From: D2472 sp964444385
Lineage (GTDB): Bacteria > Pseudomonadota > Gammaproteobacteria > Magnimaribacterales > D2472
DNA length: 17,265 nt
Reading direction: 5' to 3'
NCBI GenBank assembly: GCA_964444385.1
Contig: CAYUHD010000029.1
Coordinates: 1-17,265 of the forward strand
The notes below the pieces were generated by a model. The model was not told the origin of the DNA. It searched no databases and saw only the letters and a list, made by a program, of their open reading frames with translations. Positions within the stretch are counted from its first letter, which is position 1. Each line of letters begins with the position of its first letter. Of this stretch, positions 1 to 6,768 are shown in pieces. A program made the position numbers and the translations under genes.

Positions 1-1
1 C

Positions 2-151
2 GTCATGCAATATCTGTTACAACGTGTTCCTTTAAAAAGAGTTGCAACATCAGACGAGGTTGCAAATCTGATATATTTTTTAGCCTCATCAGAGGCTTCC
101 TACATCACAGGATCGTTCTACCCTATTGATGGCGGCTATCTTGCAACCTGA
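2..151 (+). CDS. Short-chain dehydrogenase/reductase, C-terminal fragment (5' end outside window)
   Basis: The last 49 codons of a classical SDR gene, open from the window edge to a TGA at 149-151. The visible part contains the usual SDR tail: a PLKR-type turn, a segment of the form DEVANLIYFLASSEASYITG (residues 18-37 of the fragment), then the PIDGGY ending that closes the NAD(P)-binding fold near the subunit interface. The Rossmann motif and catalytic Tyr/Lys lie upstream of the window, so substrate and cofactor cannot be judged. The next SDR gene starts inside it (23-base overlap), so the two are probably cotranscribed and translationally coupled. SDR membership is clear; the specific function is unknown. 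Confidence 0.85.
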   Translation, partial: VMQYLLQRVPLKRVATSDEVANLIYFLASSEASYITGSFYPIDGGYLAT

Positions 152-962
152 TATTTTTAAAAATAAAACTACTTTAATCACTGGCGCTGCAAGCGGTATT
201 GGTCGAGGTATAGCTCAGCACGCTGCAAGTCTTGGTATGAATATTGTGCTCATGGATTTGAATGAAGATGGGCTTAATCAAACTGAAAAGCTCATTGTAG
301 ACTCTCCCATTTTAAAAATTAAATGTGATGTATCAGATCTGGATTCATATCAAAATGCAAAAAAACTTATTAATAAGAATTTTGGTTCTGTACATTTTCT
401 CTTTAATAATGCTGGGATCTTCCTAGAAGGTAGGGCATGGAAAGCAGATCATAAAAATTGGCAAAGAATTATTGATGTAAATTTAATGAGCGTGATTTAT
501 GGATTAAATTTATTTATAGAAGATATGATCGCTAGCAATGAAAGATGTCATATCGTTAACACATCTTCCATGGCAGGACTTATTGTAGGTCCAGCTTTTG
601 CACCTTACACAACTACAAAACATGCAGTAGTAGGCCTCACTAGATCACTTCACGAAGACCTCATAGATAATCCAAAAATAGGCGTTTCTGTCTTATGTCC
701 AGGACTAATAAAAACAAATATAATTGAAAGAGATAACTTGGGTTTAAAGCTTGATGAAGACTCGATTGACCAAGATGAAAGTACAAAAAACAACGCACAG
801 TGGCTTGCGGATAGTGTTAAAAACGGCATGGAGCCAATTGATTTAGCAAAACTAATATTTAACAAAATTTTAGATAATGAGTTTTGGATTTTATCTCACC
901 CTGAATTCATTGAAGTTTATAAAGAATACACAAAAGAAATCTTAGATTTAAAAAAAATATAA
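129..962 (+). CDS. Short-chain dehydrogenase/reductase (classical SDR)
   Basis: A complete NAD(P)-dependent oxidoreductase of about 277 residues. Taking the ATG at 129 as residue 1, the cofactor motif TGAASGIG is at 18-25, the NNAG motif at 93-96, a structural Asn in DVNL near 118, the catalytic Ser in NTSS near 146-147, and the YxxxK pair at Tyr160/Lys164. The acidic residue after beta-2 (LMDLN) suggests NAD preference (family knowledge). The C-terminus is longer and more divergent than the 250-residue standard and lacks the usual DGG ending, as in SDRs acting on bulky or lipid alcohols/ketones. A TTG at 126 is an alternative start; neither has a convincing ribosome site, consistent with coupling to the upstream SDR. 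It ends 5 bases before the convergent phytase gene. Physiological substrate unknown. Confidence 0.9.
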   Translation: MAAILQPDIFKNKTTLITGAASGIGRGIAQHAASLGMNIVLMDLNEDGLNQTEKLIVDSPILKIKCDVSDLDSYQNAKKLINKNFGSVHFLFNNAGIFLEGRAWKADHKNWQRIIDVNLMSVIYGLNLFIEDMIASNERCHIVNTSSMAGLIVGPAFAPYTTTKHAVVGLTRSLHEDLIDNPKIGVSVLCPGLIKTNIIERDNLGLKLDEDSIDQDESTKNNAQWLADSVKNGMEPIDLAKLIFNKILDNEFWILSHPEFIEVYKEYTKEILDLKKI

Positions 963-967
963 AGGGT

Positions 968-2008
968 TTAAAGTTCTTTCTTATTTAAAATATCTTTAAA
1001 GGAAACTATTTTAAAATTCTGATTTTTTAGCTGCTCGTCATCATAGTTATAGCCATCTTGGGCAACCATAATTCCTTTTGAAAAATTAACTCCGAAATTA
1101 TGATTTGAAACAGCTATACCGTCAGTTTCAGAAGTTCCATCAATACCGCTTGGTTTATCGTTAATTCTAAAACTTGTTATAAACTCATAAGGATAGGATC
1201 TATTATAAACATTATATTTATTATCACCTTGAGAAGAAAGAAGGATGTAGCCTCCCTTTTCTGAAGTTCTATAAATAGTTAATCCTTCAGGATCTCCACC
1301 AATATTACCCTCTCTTGAATCAACAATAATTGGTTCATTAAAAGGAAACTCTTGATTTAAGTTATATGCTTTTAAAACACCATTTACTTCTTCTTCAGAA
1401 ATAAATACAGTCTTATTTTCATCATCAAATACACAACCCTCTGACTCACCTCCATTGCTGAAAGTACCAACTAATACCTGATTCTGAGGAGTCCACAACT
1501 CAACTCTAGGACCCTTATCTTCTGTTACGAAAACAATAGGGATTCCATCAATCAAACCGATACAGATGCCATATACATCTATATTGGATGGAATTGTTAT
1601 AGATTGATCAGCCAAACTAAATAAATTAATAGATGAACGCATGCTTCTAAAAAAATCTTTTTGATTAAAAGACCAAAACTCAATAGATTGAGAACTTCTA
1701 TTTGATGCTGTAATAAAAATTTTTCCATCTACCTGTCGCACATCAATATTATTTATCTCACCCATACTAGAAAAAGAGAGTTTTTTTCCAGCAAGGTTAT
1801 AAGCATATATTCCAGCTTTTTTATCAGTCCCCAGAATGATAGATCGAGAAGGATTTTGATAATTAATAACTATTGCTGGGTCATCTGCAGCATCTCCACT
1901 CGTGGCAACAGGCTCTGTCTCAGCAACAGCAGTTATTGAAGTATTTTTCGAGCATGCAACTACCAAAAAAATATTTAGTATCAGGCATATTTTTAAGAAC
2001 TTAGTCAT
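968..2008 (-). CDS. Beta-propeller phytase (3-phytase family), predicted lipoprotein
   Basis: 346 residues. A lipoprotein signal (hydrophobic residues 4-18, lipobox VVAC with Cys19) predicts membrane anchoring, probably on the outer membrane. The rest matches calcium-dependent beta-propeller phytases, which release phosphate from phytate: DAADDPAI at 39-46, GTDKKAGIYAY at 60-70, NNIDVR at 86-91, EDKG near 163-166, SEGCVFDDE at 189-197, SEEE at 204-207, DPEGLTIY at 239-246, SSQGDNKY at 258-265, TDGIAV near 295-300 and QDGYN at 317-321. These are the blocks that carry the calcium-binding acids and phosphate-binding Lys/Arg in Bacillus enzymes, so it is probably active. The Trp usual after DDPAI is Val here. 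It is third in the pit-porin-phytase operon, starting about 40 bases after the porin stop with no clear Shine-Dalgarno sequence, which suggests cotranscription. Activity on other phosphoesters is possible. Confidence 0.9.
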   Translation of the reverse strand: MTKFLKICLILNIFLVVACSKNTSITAVAETEPVATSGDAADDPAIVINYQNPSRSIILGTDKKAGIYAYNLAGKKLSFSSMGEINNIDVRQVDGKIFITASNRSSQSIEFWSFNQKDFFRSMRSSINLFSLADQSITIPSNIDVYGICIGLIDGIPIVFVTEDKGPRVELWTPQNQVLVGTFSNGGESEGCVFDDENKTVFISEEEVNGVLKAYNLNQEFPFNEPIIVDSREGNIGGDPEGLTIYRTSEKGGYILLSSQGDNKYNVYNRSYPYEFITSFRINDKPSGIDGTSETDGIAVSNHNFGVNFSKGIMVAQDGYNYDDEQLKNQNFKIVSFKDILNKKEL

Positions 2009-2048
2009 GCATGAATTGTAACGCCGATGCTAAGTCATTTAGAAATTT

Positions 2049-2981
2049 TTAATACTGATATTCTAAACCAACTGAAAAAATATCTTTCTTTTGTGACTTG
2101 TTTGAAGAACCTAATTGAGAGTAAAAGGTAAAAATCTTTAAACTCTTCAGCAACTGATAATCATAACCAATTGTAGAATGTTTACCTTTATCAATCTTCA
2201 TACTTGATGATGCATACTGAATCTTCAATGTGCCTTTAGAATGAATTTTTCTAGCAAAACTTACTACATGACCATTCTCTTCAATTCCTGATAAAAGTTT
2301 GGTGGTTTTTTGCACTAAAAGACCAATTTTAGATTTTTTAATTGGAATCAAAAATACAACTCTTGTTCCATCAAACCCGTTCATCGATTCATCAACAGCA
2401 ATAGCGGCTTGAATATTCTTACCAGAATAATTAACTGAATAAGATTTATATTTTTTACCAGATAAAGAAGGATTCTTGATGCTATTAAATGTTGCGGAAA
2501 TCTTGCCCAAGTACTTGGGGGTTGTATATCCAACAAAATCCTCTAGGCGATTCTCACCATGTAAGATATTTTTAATATCGGCAGCGAGATTGTCAAAAAG
2601 ATCTACTCTTAATTGAGATTTTTTAAATGCTGAATCATGATTGCCAGCAAATAATGTTCCTAAACCTGTTTCAATACCAAGAAAAGTATTGCGTTGCTTA
2701 AAAGTTCCATCATCTCCTCTGGCCTTTCCGTCCACAGGATCAAATTCATACTCTGCCTGATAAAGTAACTTTAGATTGAAATCATCAGAAAATAAAAATT
2801 TTCCTTTGATACCAAATATAGAGGCATTGCTACCAACATCATTCTTCGTACCTGTCGCATTATTTTCAATTGATTGCAAATCAATCGAAACCTTTGCATA
2901 TATATTATTATTAGAAGCGGCAGCTTCAAAACTAATTACTAATACTAAACAAGTAATAAAGAAAAATTTTTGAAATATAAT
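2049..2981 (-). CDS. Gram-negative porin (general porin type), start codon not canonical
   Basis: An outer-membrane beta-barrel. The body has alternating strands, a GIKG strand near the N-terminus, a loop segment with an FDNLAADIKN block and an R-x-x-D-F-V-G-Y-x-x-P motif typical of trimeric general porins (Porin_4 type), and a C-terminal strand ending in Tyr (GLEYQY) as BAM substrates require. The frame continues upstream of the first usable start (TTG at 2879) through a good signal peptide (basic residue, KFFFITCLVLVISF, then EAAAS) and a first strand (IYAKVSIDLQS), so the real protein starts near 2976-2998. No ATG, GTG or TTG exists in that frame between the pit stop (3042-3044) and 2879; the interval given here begins at an ATT. 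A TTG at 2998-2996 one frame off would give a perfect signal peptide if one A were added to the A/T run around 2966-2971. About 310 residues. Its place between a phosphate importer and a phytase suggests entry of phosphate or inositol phosphates, comparable in role to PhoE; that is inference. Confidence 0.75.
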   Translation of the reverse strand: MIFQKFFFITCLVLVISFEAAASNNNIYAKVSIDLQSIENNATGTKNDVGSNASIFGIKGKFLFSDDFNLKLLYQAEYEFDPVDGKARGDDGTFKQRNTFLGIETGLGTLFAGNHDSAFKKSQLRVDLFDNLAADIKNILHGENRLEDFVGYTTPKYLGKISATFNSIKNPSLSGKKYKSYSVNYSGKNIQAAIAVDESMNGFDGTRVVFLIPIKKSKIGLLVQKTTKLLSGIEENGHVVSFARKIHSKGTLKIQYASSSMKIDKGKHSTIGYDYQLLKSLKIFTFYSQLGSSNKSQKKDIFSVGLEYQY

Positions 2982-3041
2982 AAAGGCTTTATTATCAACC
3001 TTATTAGATTCAGTAAGTTGATTTAAATCAATAATAACTTC

Positions 3042-4290
3042 TTAAACTCCAAAAATAATTCTTAGCAAGACATAGAATAAAATTGTAAATGCTGCACCTG
3101 CTGGAATAGTGACTAGCCAAGACGCAATAATTCGCTTGATAGAGCTAAAGTCTAAATGCTCTGCTCCTTTTGCAAGACCCACACCGATAACTCCACCAAC
3201 TAATGTATGAGTAGTTGAAATTGGAAATCCAAGATAGGTGGCTGCCACAACAGTTGAAGCTGTTGCCATATTGGCTGAAAATCCAAGGCTCGGTGTTAAG
3301 GAAGTAATTTTTTCTCCTACGGTAGTAATCACTCTAGAGCCTAGAGTTGCAAGCCCAAAGACGATACCTACACCCCCAACAAATAAGACCCAAGGACTTA
3401 TAGTCGTATTTGAGCCAATCACACCTGTATCAACAACACTAACAATTGCTGCCAAAGGACCAATAGCATTAGCTACATCATTTGAGCCATGAGCAAATGC
3501 CATAGCGCTTGCTGAAACGATCATCAGCAATCCAAATGCAAATTCAATCCCACCATCTTCCATAATTTTTTCTTTATTTCTTCTTAATATGAAAGCTGTA
3601 ACAAGGCCAACAGTGGCACTAAAAATTAAAATAAATAAATACATCTCATTTTCTGACCATTGAATCCCAACATGCTTTAATCCTTTTCTTGCTGTAACAA
3701 GCGCAATTACAATAGCAACAAAAACACTGTAAAAAGGAATGTATGTTATCGCAGCTTTTTTGGGGTCAGAGCGATCCAGAATTAATTTTTTTGCTGAGAT
3801 GTATAGTCCAAAAGCTAGCGTGCCAGAGAATACAGGTGAAGTTACCCAGCTCATAGCAATATTTCCAACTTTGCCCCAAGAAACTGCGTCAACACCCTTC
3901 GTAATGAGCACAAATCCAATGATAGAGCCTACGATAGAATGCGTAGTTGAGACTGGCCATCCACGTAAACTTGCAACATATAACCATGTGCCTCCTGCAA
4001 GAAGTGAAGACATCATGCCAATAACAAAAATATTAATATCATTCGCATAAAGATTAGGATCAACAATTCCCTTACGGATAGTTGAAGTTACCTCCCCGCC
4101 TGCAAAGAAAGCACCAAGAAATTCAAATGGCAGCAATGATGATTGCCTGTTTAATTGTAATAGCTTTACTACCAACAGAGGGCCCCATAGAATTAGCAAC
4201 ATCATTTGCACCAATTCCAAAAGCCATAAAAAAGCCAATAAAACCTGCTAAAAGGAGAATTGTGTAAGATTCTAAAAATAAAGTTTCCAT
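3042..4290 (-). CDS. pit: PiT-family inorganic phosphate transporter, broken by a frameshift at 4123-4127
   Basis: A low-affinity phosphate/cation symporter of the inner membrane (PHO4 superfamily). Starting at the ATG at 4290 the first frame encodes 55 residues with the N-terminal signature GANDVANSMGP at 27-37 and then hits TGA at 4125-4123. One frame over, translation resumes with EFLGAFFAGGEVTS and runs 360 residues to 3042, with GWPVSTTH, the second signature GSNDVANAIGP (about 268-278 in the joined protein) and GFPISTTH. Joined length is about 415, normal for the family, so only the junction is damaged. Homologues read AA-V/I-FEFLGA here, so two T's appear missing from a T run (or one base is extra). 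The next in-frame start downstream of the lesion would lose the first signature. The codon pair ATT-TGA resembles the prfB +1 recoding site, but without its Shine-Dalgarno stimulator. First gene of the phosphate operon. Confidence 0.85.
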
Positions 4291-4294
4291 ATTA

Positions 4295-4321
4295 AAAATA
4301 TGTTTAGTTATATATTGTCAA
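4295..4321 (-). promoter_or_regulatory. Candidate sigma70-type promoter for pit
   Basis: On the - strand a perfect TTGACA (4321-4316) is followed after 15 bases by TATTTT (4300-4295). The spacing is short and the transcript would be essentially leaderless, since pit starts at 4290. A second -10-like hexamer, TATAAC (4312-4307), overlaps the spacer and would give a leader of about 10 bases. No Shine-Dalgarno sequence precedes the ATG, which agrees with a very short leader. Low certainty because the region is AT-rich. Confidence 0.3.
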
Positions 4322-4470
4322 ATTAAACTTAATTTATATGAAAACTAGATTACTTTTTAGAAACAATTTAATATTTTTTGTAACAAGTTTATGAAGCAAT
4401 TGCCTTGTAAATGTCACGAGACAGCTTATTAGATACAAACCTATTTTTAAAAAGAGGAAATTATTCGTAT

Positions 4471-4611
4471 TTAGGAAAAGTAGATGACAGCAATTAAAAC
4501 CACCCACATTGAAAAAAACCCAAACATATGCATTTCATTTACTTGAGATGTTTTAGGGATAAGACCTTGTTGCTTAAGTATCTTTTTAGTGTTCATAATG
4601 CAATTTTCCAT
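4471..4611 (-). CDS. Small membrane protein, 46 residues, unknown function
   Basis: An open frame from ATG (4611) to TAA (4471-4473) in what is otherwise the window's longest gap. It encodes a charged, soluble N-terminal half (NTKKILKQQGLIPKTSQ) and a hydrophobic C-terminal helix (about residues 30-45, FGFFSMWVVLIAVIYF), the layout of a single-pass microprotein. Met6 (ATG at 4596) may be the true start because GGAAAA lies about 8 bases upstream of it; no ribosome site precedes Met1. It lies upstream of pit on the same strand, about 180 bases away, and its 5' end is only 13 bases from the PhoB box. I recognise no family. The amphipathic/hydrophobic organisation argues against chance, but at this length chance cannot be excluded. 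Confidence 0.45.
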   Translation of the reverse strand: MENCIMNTKKILKQQGLIPKTSQVNEMHMFGFFSMWVVLIAVIYFS

Positions 4612-4623
4612 AGCGACACATTA

Positions 4624-4641
4624 ATGTCACACAAATGTCAC
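4624..4641 (+). promoter_or_regulatory. PhoB box (two 7-mers with 11-bp period)
   Basis: The 18 bases comprise ATGTCAC (4624-4630), the spacer ACAA and a second identical ATGTCAC (4635-4641). The PhoB consensus is CTGTCAT, four A/T-rich bases, CTGTCAC, with repeats 11 bp apart, so only the first base of each repeat and one more differ. The orientation is for + strand transcription. Eleven bases further on lies TACTTT (4653-4658), the spacing at which a PhoB-dependent -10 element sits in E. coli phoA. The first + strand gene is the TetR regulator at 4717. Its complement could also influence the divergent micro-ORF and pit. Confidence 0.75.
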
Positions 4642-4679
4642 AATACACCAAATACTTTTAATTTGCTACTTTTATTTAT

Positions 4680-4708
4680 TTGTTTTTTTTACAACAAATG
4701 TCGATAAT
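4680..4708 (+). promoter_or_regulatory. Candidate sigma70-type promoter for the TetR gene
   Basis: TTGTTT (4680-4685), a 17-base spacer and GATAAT (4703-4708), which is five of six to the -10 consensus. The start of transcription would fall at or next to the ATG at 4717, implying a leaderless message. This could be a basal promoter in addition to the PhoB-dependent one suggested by the box at 4624-4641. Confidence 0.35.
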
Positions 4709-4716
4709 AAGAAATT

Positions 4717-5310
4717 ATGCAAAAACCCAAGCAAAAAAGAAGTATTGAGAGAATCAAGAAGATTTTGGATGCTTCTGATGCACTTTTAGATCAAAGAAAC
4801 ATAGACTCGCTTACAATTGCAAAAATATCTGAATTCGCTGATTTAAAAAGAACCTCAACTTATAAATTCTTTGAAACTCCAGATGATATTAAGCATGCCC
4901 TAATCAAAAGATATCTAGAGAATTGTAATAAACATCTAAAGAAAAATATTTCTTCTAACTCAGAGGTAGATTACTCTTTGTGCTTGAAAGAATGTGTTAG
5001 TTCCATCATAGAATTCTTTAATGACAACTTAGGAGCTCAAAAGCTTATTTTAGAGAATACTGTATCCCCTCCCATCTTAAGCTCTGATCTTTATCCCATA
5101 GCAGATTCAATCTTAAAGCATATTGAGAAATCTATCAGACTTCCAAACATGTTTAACAAATCTGGGGTCTTCTTGGTCGTAACTCAAATTATTTTTTCAA
5201 TCTTATCTTTAAACACTAAAGAAAACTCTGGACTAACTGAAGTTGGGCTCAATGAAGCTGTGCGAGCAGCCAATGCCTACCTGTTGAGCTGTATCGCTAC
5301 TCCAGCCTAA
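4717..5310 (+). CDS. TetR/AcrR-family transcriptional regulator
   Basis: 197 residues, the usual TetR size. The N-terminal 55 residues form the DNA-binding domain: a basic start (QKPKQKRSIERIKKIL), then a helix-turn-helix of the form LTIAKISEFADLKRTSTYKFF near 38-58 with the typical Y-x-F-F turn. The rest is a helical ligand-binding/dimerisation domain with no recognisable ligand signature. It is preceded by the PhoB box, so it may be induced under phosphate limitation, which is unusual for this family (inference). It ends tail to tail with the SnoaL-like gene, overlapping by four bases. Target genes unknown; the SnoaL-like gene or nearby lipid-type oxidoreductases are possible. Confidence 0.85.
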   Translation: MQKPKQKRSIERIKKILDASDALLDQRNIDSLTIAKISEFADLKRTSTYKFFETPDDIKHALIKRYLENCNKHLKKNISSNSEVDYSLCLKECVSSIIEFFNDNLGAQKLILENTVSPPILSSDLYPIADSILKHIEKSIRLPNMFNKSGVFLVVTQIIFSILSLNTKENSGLTEVGLNEAVRAANAYLLSCIATPA

Positions 5311-5789
5311 GGACTACCTGCAAATATCACTTTCAATAATTCTTTCTCTATCTCTAGATTTAGTGAAGAGCTTCCTGTAAAAGTTGTTTCTTTAATCAAC
5401 CACTTCTCTTCAATTTTTTGATAGACATCATGATAGTAACCATGCAAAGTTGTAATCGACGAGTCTTTTGTATTAATTAAATTATAAGTAAGTGCCCAGT
5501 TACCAGTTGCTTCAACTGAATCGAGTATCTTAACTATTGGATTATGGGCATGATGAGATTCAAGCATATATTCATGGCATGCCACTTCCTCAAAAATAGC
5601 TGCTAAATCTTCCCTATTTGTAAAAGAGCCCACTGGCCCATAATCAATCTTGCAATCCAAGGTAACAAAAGTTGAAATCATAGTTTGCACATCTTTAGCA
5701 TCACAAGCATTAAGATAAGTATGTTTTAAAGTTTGAATAGCAAGAATATCCTCTAGTTCTTGAACACGTTTTTCTAAATCTTCACTCAT
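5307..5789 (-). CDS. SnoaL-like/NTF2-fold protein
   Basis: 160 residues with the cone-shaped NTF2-like fold of SnoaL_4 type. The N-terminal helix LEDILAIQTLKHTYLNACD (about 11-29) is followed by a DCKIDYGP strand, an FTNREDLAAIFEE helix and a late strand pair with HGYYHDVYQKIEEKWLI. A His pair in ESHHAHNPIV (about 77-86) sits where related enzymes (SnoaL-like cyclases, scytalone dehydratase, steroid isomerase-like proteins) line the pocket. Members are often hydroxylating-dioxygenase-like, isomerase or dehydratase proteins in lipid or aromatic pathways; the reaction cannot be named here. An upstream AAGGA about 13 bases before the ATG is a poor ribosome site. Convergent with the TetR gene, sharing stop codon bases. 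Confidence 0.8.
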   Translation of the reverse strand: MSEDLEKRVQELEDILAIQTLKHTYLNACDAKDVQTMISTFVTLDCKIDYGPVGSFTNREDLAAIFEEVACHEYMLESHHAHNPIVKILDSVEATGNWALTYNLINTKDSSITTLHGYYHDVYQKIEEKWLIKETTFTGSSSLNLEIEKELLKVIFAGSP

Positions 5790-5822
5790 ACAGATATATT
5801 AATCCTTTTTTATTACTTCTTT

Positions 5823-5861
5823 ATTATAAATTTTAATAATTCTAGGGGTTAGGAATACAAT
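5823..5861. promoter_or_regulatory. Candidate divergent promoters between the SnoaL-like and PPK2 genes
   Basis: The 132-base gap at 5790-5921 separates two divergent genes. On the - strand a perfect TATAAT (5828-5823) would start a transcript about 27 bases ahead of the SnoaL-like ATG; no good -35 accompanies it. On the + strand TTAATA (5833-5838), 17 bases and TACAAT (5856-5861) would serve PPK2 with a leader near 54 bases. No PhoB box is visible in this gap. These are AT-rich hexamers and each is a weak prediction. Confidence 0.3.
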
Positions 5862-5921
5862 CTCAAGATACAATAAACGCTACTTATAGACTTTTTAGAT
5901 AACAGCTTAAACAATTTTTAA

Positions 5922-6758
5922 ATGCTTATTTCATTTGACCAAAAGGAATATCAAAAACTTAATGATAAATCTTATCAACTTGAAAAAAGAAGGTTACAAA
6001 TTGAGCTCTTAAAATTACAAGAAGATGTAATTAAAAATAAGCGAAGGATCTGCATCGTTTTAGAGGGAAGAGATACTGCTGGCAAAAGTTCTGCATATAA
6101 ATTTTTTACTCAATATTTAATTCCAAGAAACTTTAAATATGTAAACCTAGGCATTCCTACAAAATGGGAATCATCTCATTGGTTTAAACGTTGGAAAAAA
6201 GTCATTCCCAAAAAAGGTGAAATAGCTTTCTTAGATAGATCTTGGTATACCCGAGCATTAACTGAACCAGTAATGGGATATTGCAGCGAAAAACAATACA
6301 GAGATTTTATGAATCGAGTTCTTCCATGGGAACAAAATCTCATTGATGAGGGTATTGAAATTATTAAATTTTATTTTTCTTTATCCCAGGATCAACAAAA
6401 AAGAAGGATGAAAGCTCGCAAACAATCTGAGCTTAAGTATTGGAAACTCTCTCCTAATGATGAGCGCATGGTTACAAAATGGGATGCATTTACTCTATAT
6501 AAAGAACAAATGTTTGAGAAAACTTCTCCGGATTTTTCATCCTGGATCGCCATCAATGCAAATAACAAAATGATTGCTCGATTAACAGCATTAAGATTCC
6601 TGTTAAACCAAACAGATTATGAAAATAAAAAACTGCTTAAACCTTTAACTTGGTCTAAAAATATAAATAACTATAAAATCTTGCTTGAAGGAGTTGAATT
6701 TAATAATTTGAACTACGATCAATACATGATTTTAAGTAAATATATGGATGATGACTAA
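5922..6758 (+). CDS. ppk2: Polyphosphate kinase 2 (PPK2 family)
   Basis: 278 residues, the length of a single-domain PPK2, a cytoplasmic P-loop enzyme that transfers phosphate between inorganic polyphosphate and nucleoside di- or monophosphates. The Walker A segment is EGRDTAGKSS at 48-57 (family form G-x-D-x-x-G-K), with Walker B/catalytic FLDRSWYTRA at 103-112. A lid region follows with SQDQQKRRMKARKQ and LKYWKLSPND, then a W-D-A-F-T-L-Y block characteristic of the family. The acidic/basic lid composition resembles class I (nucleoside diphosphate-acting) enzymes, but class is not certain from sequence alone. It sits next to phoB-phoR and the phosphate uptake genes, suggesting use of polyphosphate as a store in phosphate physiology. 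Stop codon lies 10 bases from the convergent phoR end, leaving no room for a separate terminator. Confidence 0.92.
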   Translation: MLISFDQKEYQKLNDKSYQLEKRRLQIELLKLQEDVIKNKRRICIVLEGRDTAGKSSAYKFFTQYLIPRNFKYVNLGIPTKWESSHWFKRWKKVIPKKGEIAFLDRSWYTRALTEPVMGYCSEKQYRDFMNRVLPWEQNLIDEGIEIIKFYFSLSQDQQKRRMKARKQSELKYWKLSPNDERMVTKWDAFTLYKEQMFEKTSPDFSSWIAINANNKMIARLTALRFLLNQTDYENKKLLKPLTWSKNINNYKILLEGVEFNNLNYDQYMILSKYMDDD

Positions 6759-6768
6759 ATGAAGATAA

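Larger units (their letters stand above)
4291..4716. other. Gap between pit and the TetR gene (426 bases)
   Basis: The window's only stretch of more than 300 bases without a gene of clear family. It contains the candidate pit promoter (4295-4321), the 46-codon membrane micro-ORF (4471-4611, -), the PhoB box (4624-4641) and a candidate TetR promoter (4680-4708). 4330-4470 is AT-rich with no structure I can support. The divergent layout makes this the likely control point of the phosphate operon. Confidence 0.6.

Noticed and set aside
1990..2048. Short inverted repeat (CTTAG...CTAAG) in the porin-phytase gap as a terminator or attenuator
   Set aside because: Five-base stem with a loop of about 25 bases and no T run; not credible as a structure.
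2049..2879. Porin start at the TTG at 2879
   Set aside because: It would remove the signal peptide and first strand, both clearly encoded upstream in the same frame; an outer-membrane protein could not be exported.
3042..4238. Start of pit placed at the open frame beginning at 4238
   Set aside because: Its first 37 residues (MAFLWLLELVQ...) are an out-of-frame reading of the conserved PiT N-terminus. The correct start is ATG 4290 with a frameshift near 4125.
3238..4267. Long open frames on the + strand inside pit
   Set aside because: They are antisense to transmembrane helices, have no ribosome sites and show no family features; typical mirror frames of hydrophobic codons.
4407..4424. Second PhoB-box-like sequence on the - strand ahead of pit (CTGTCTC then CATTTAC at 11-bp spacing)
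   Set aside because: The first repeat is good but the second matches only about four of seven bases; in AT-rich sequence this is not enough. It is still the nearest candidate for direct Pho control of pit.
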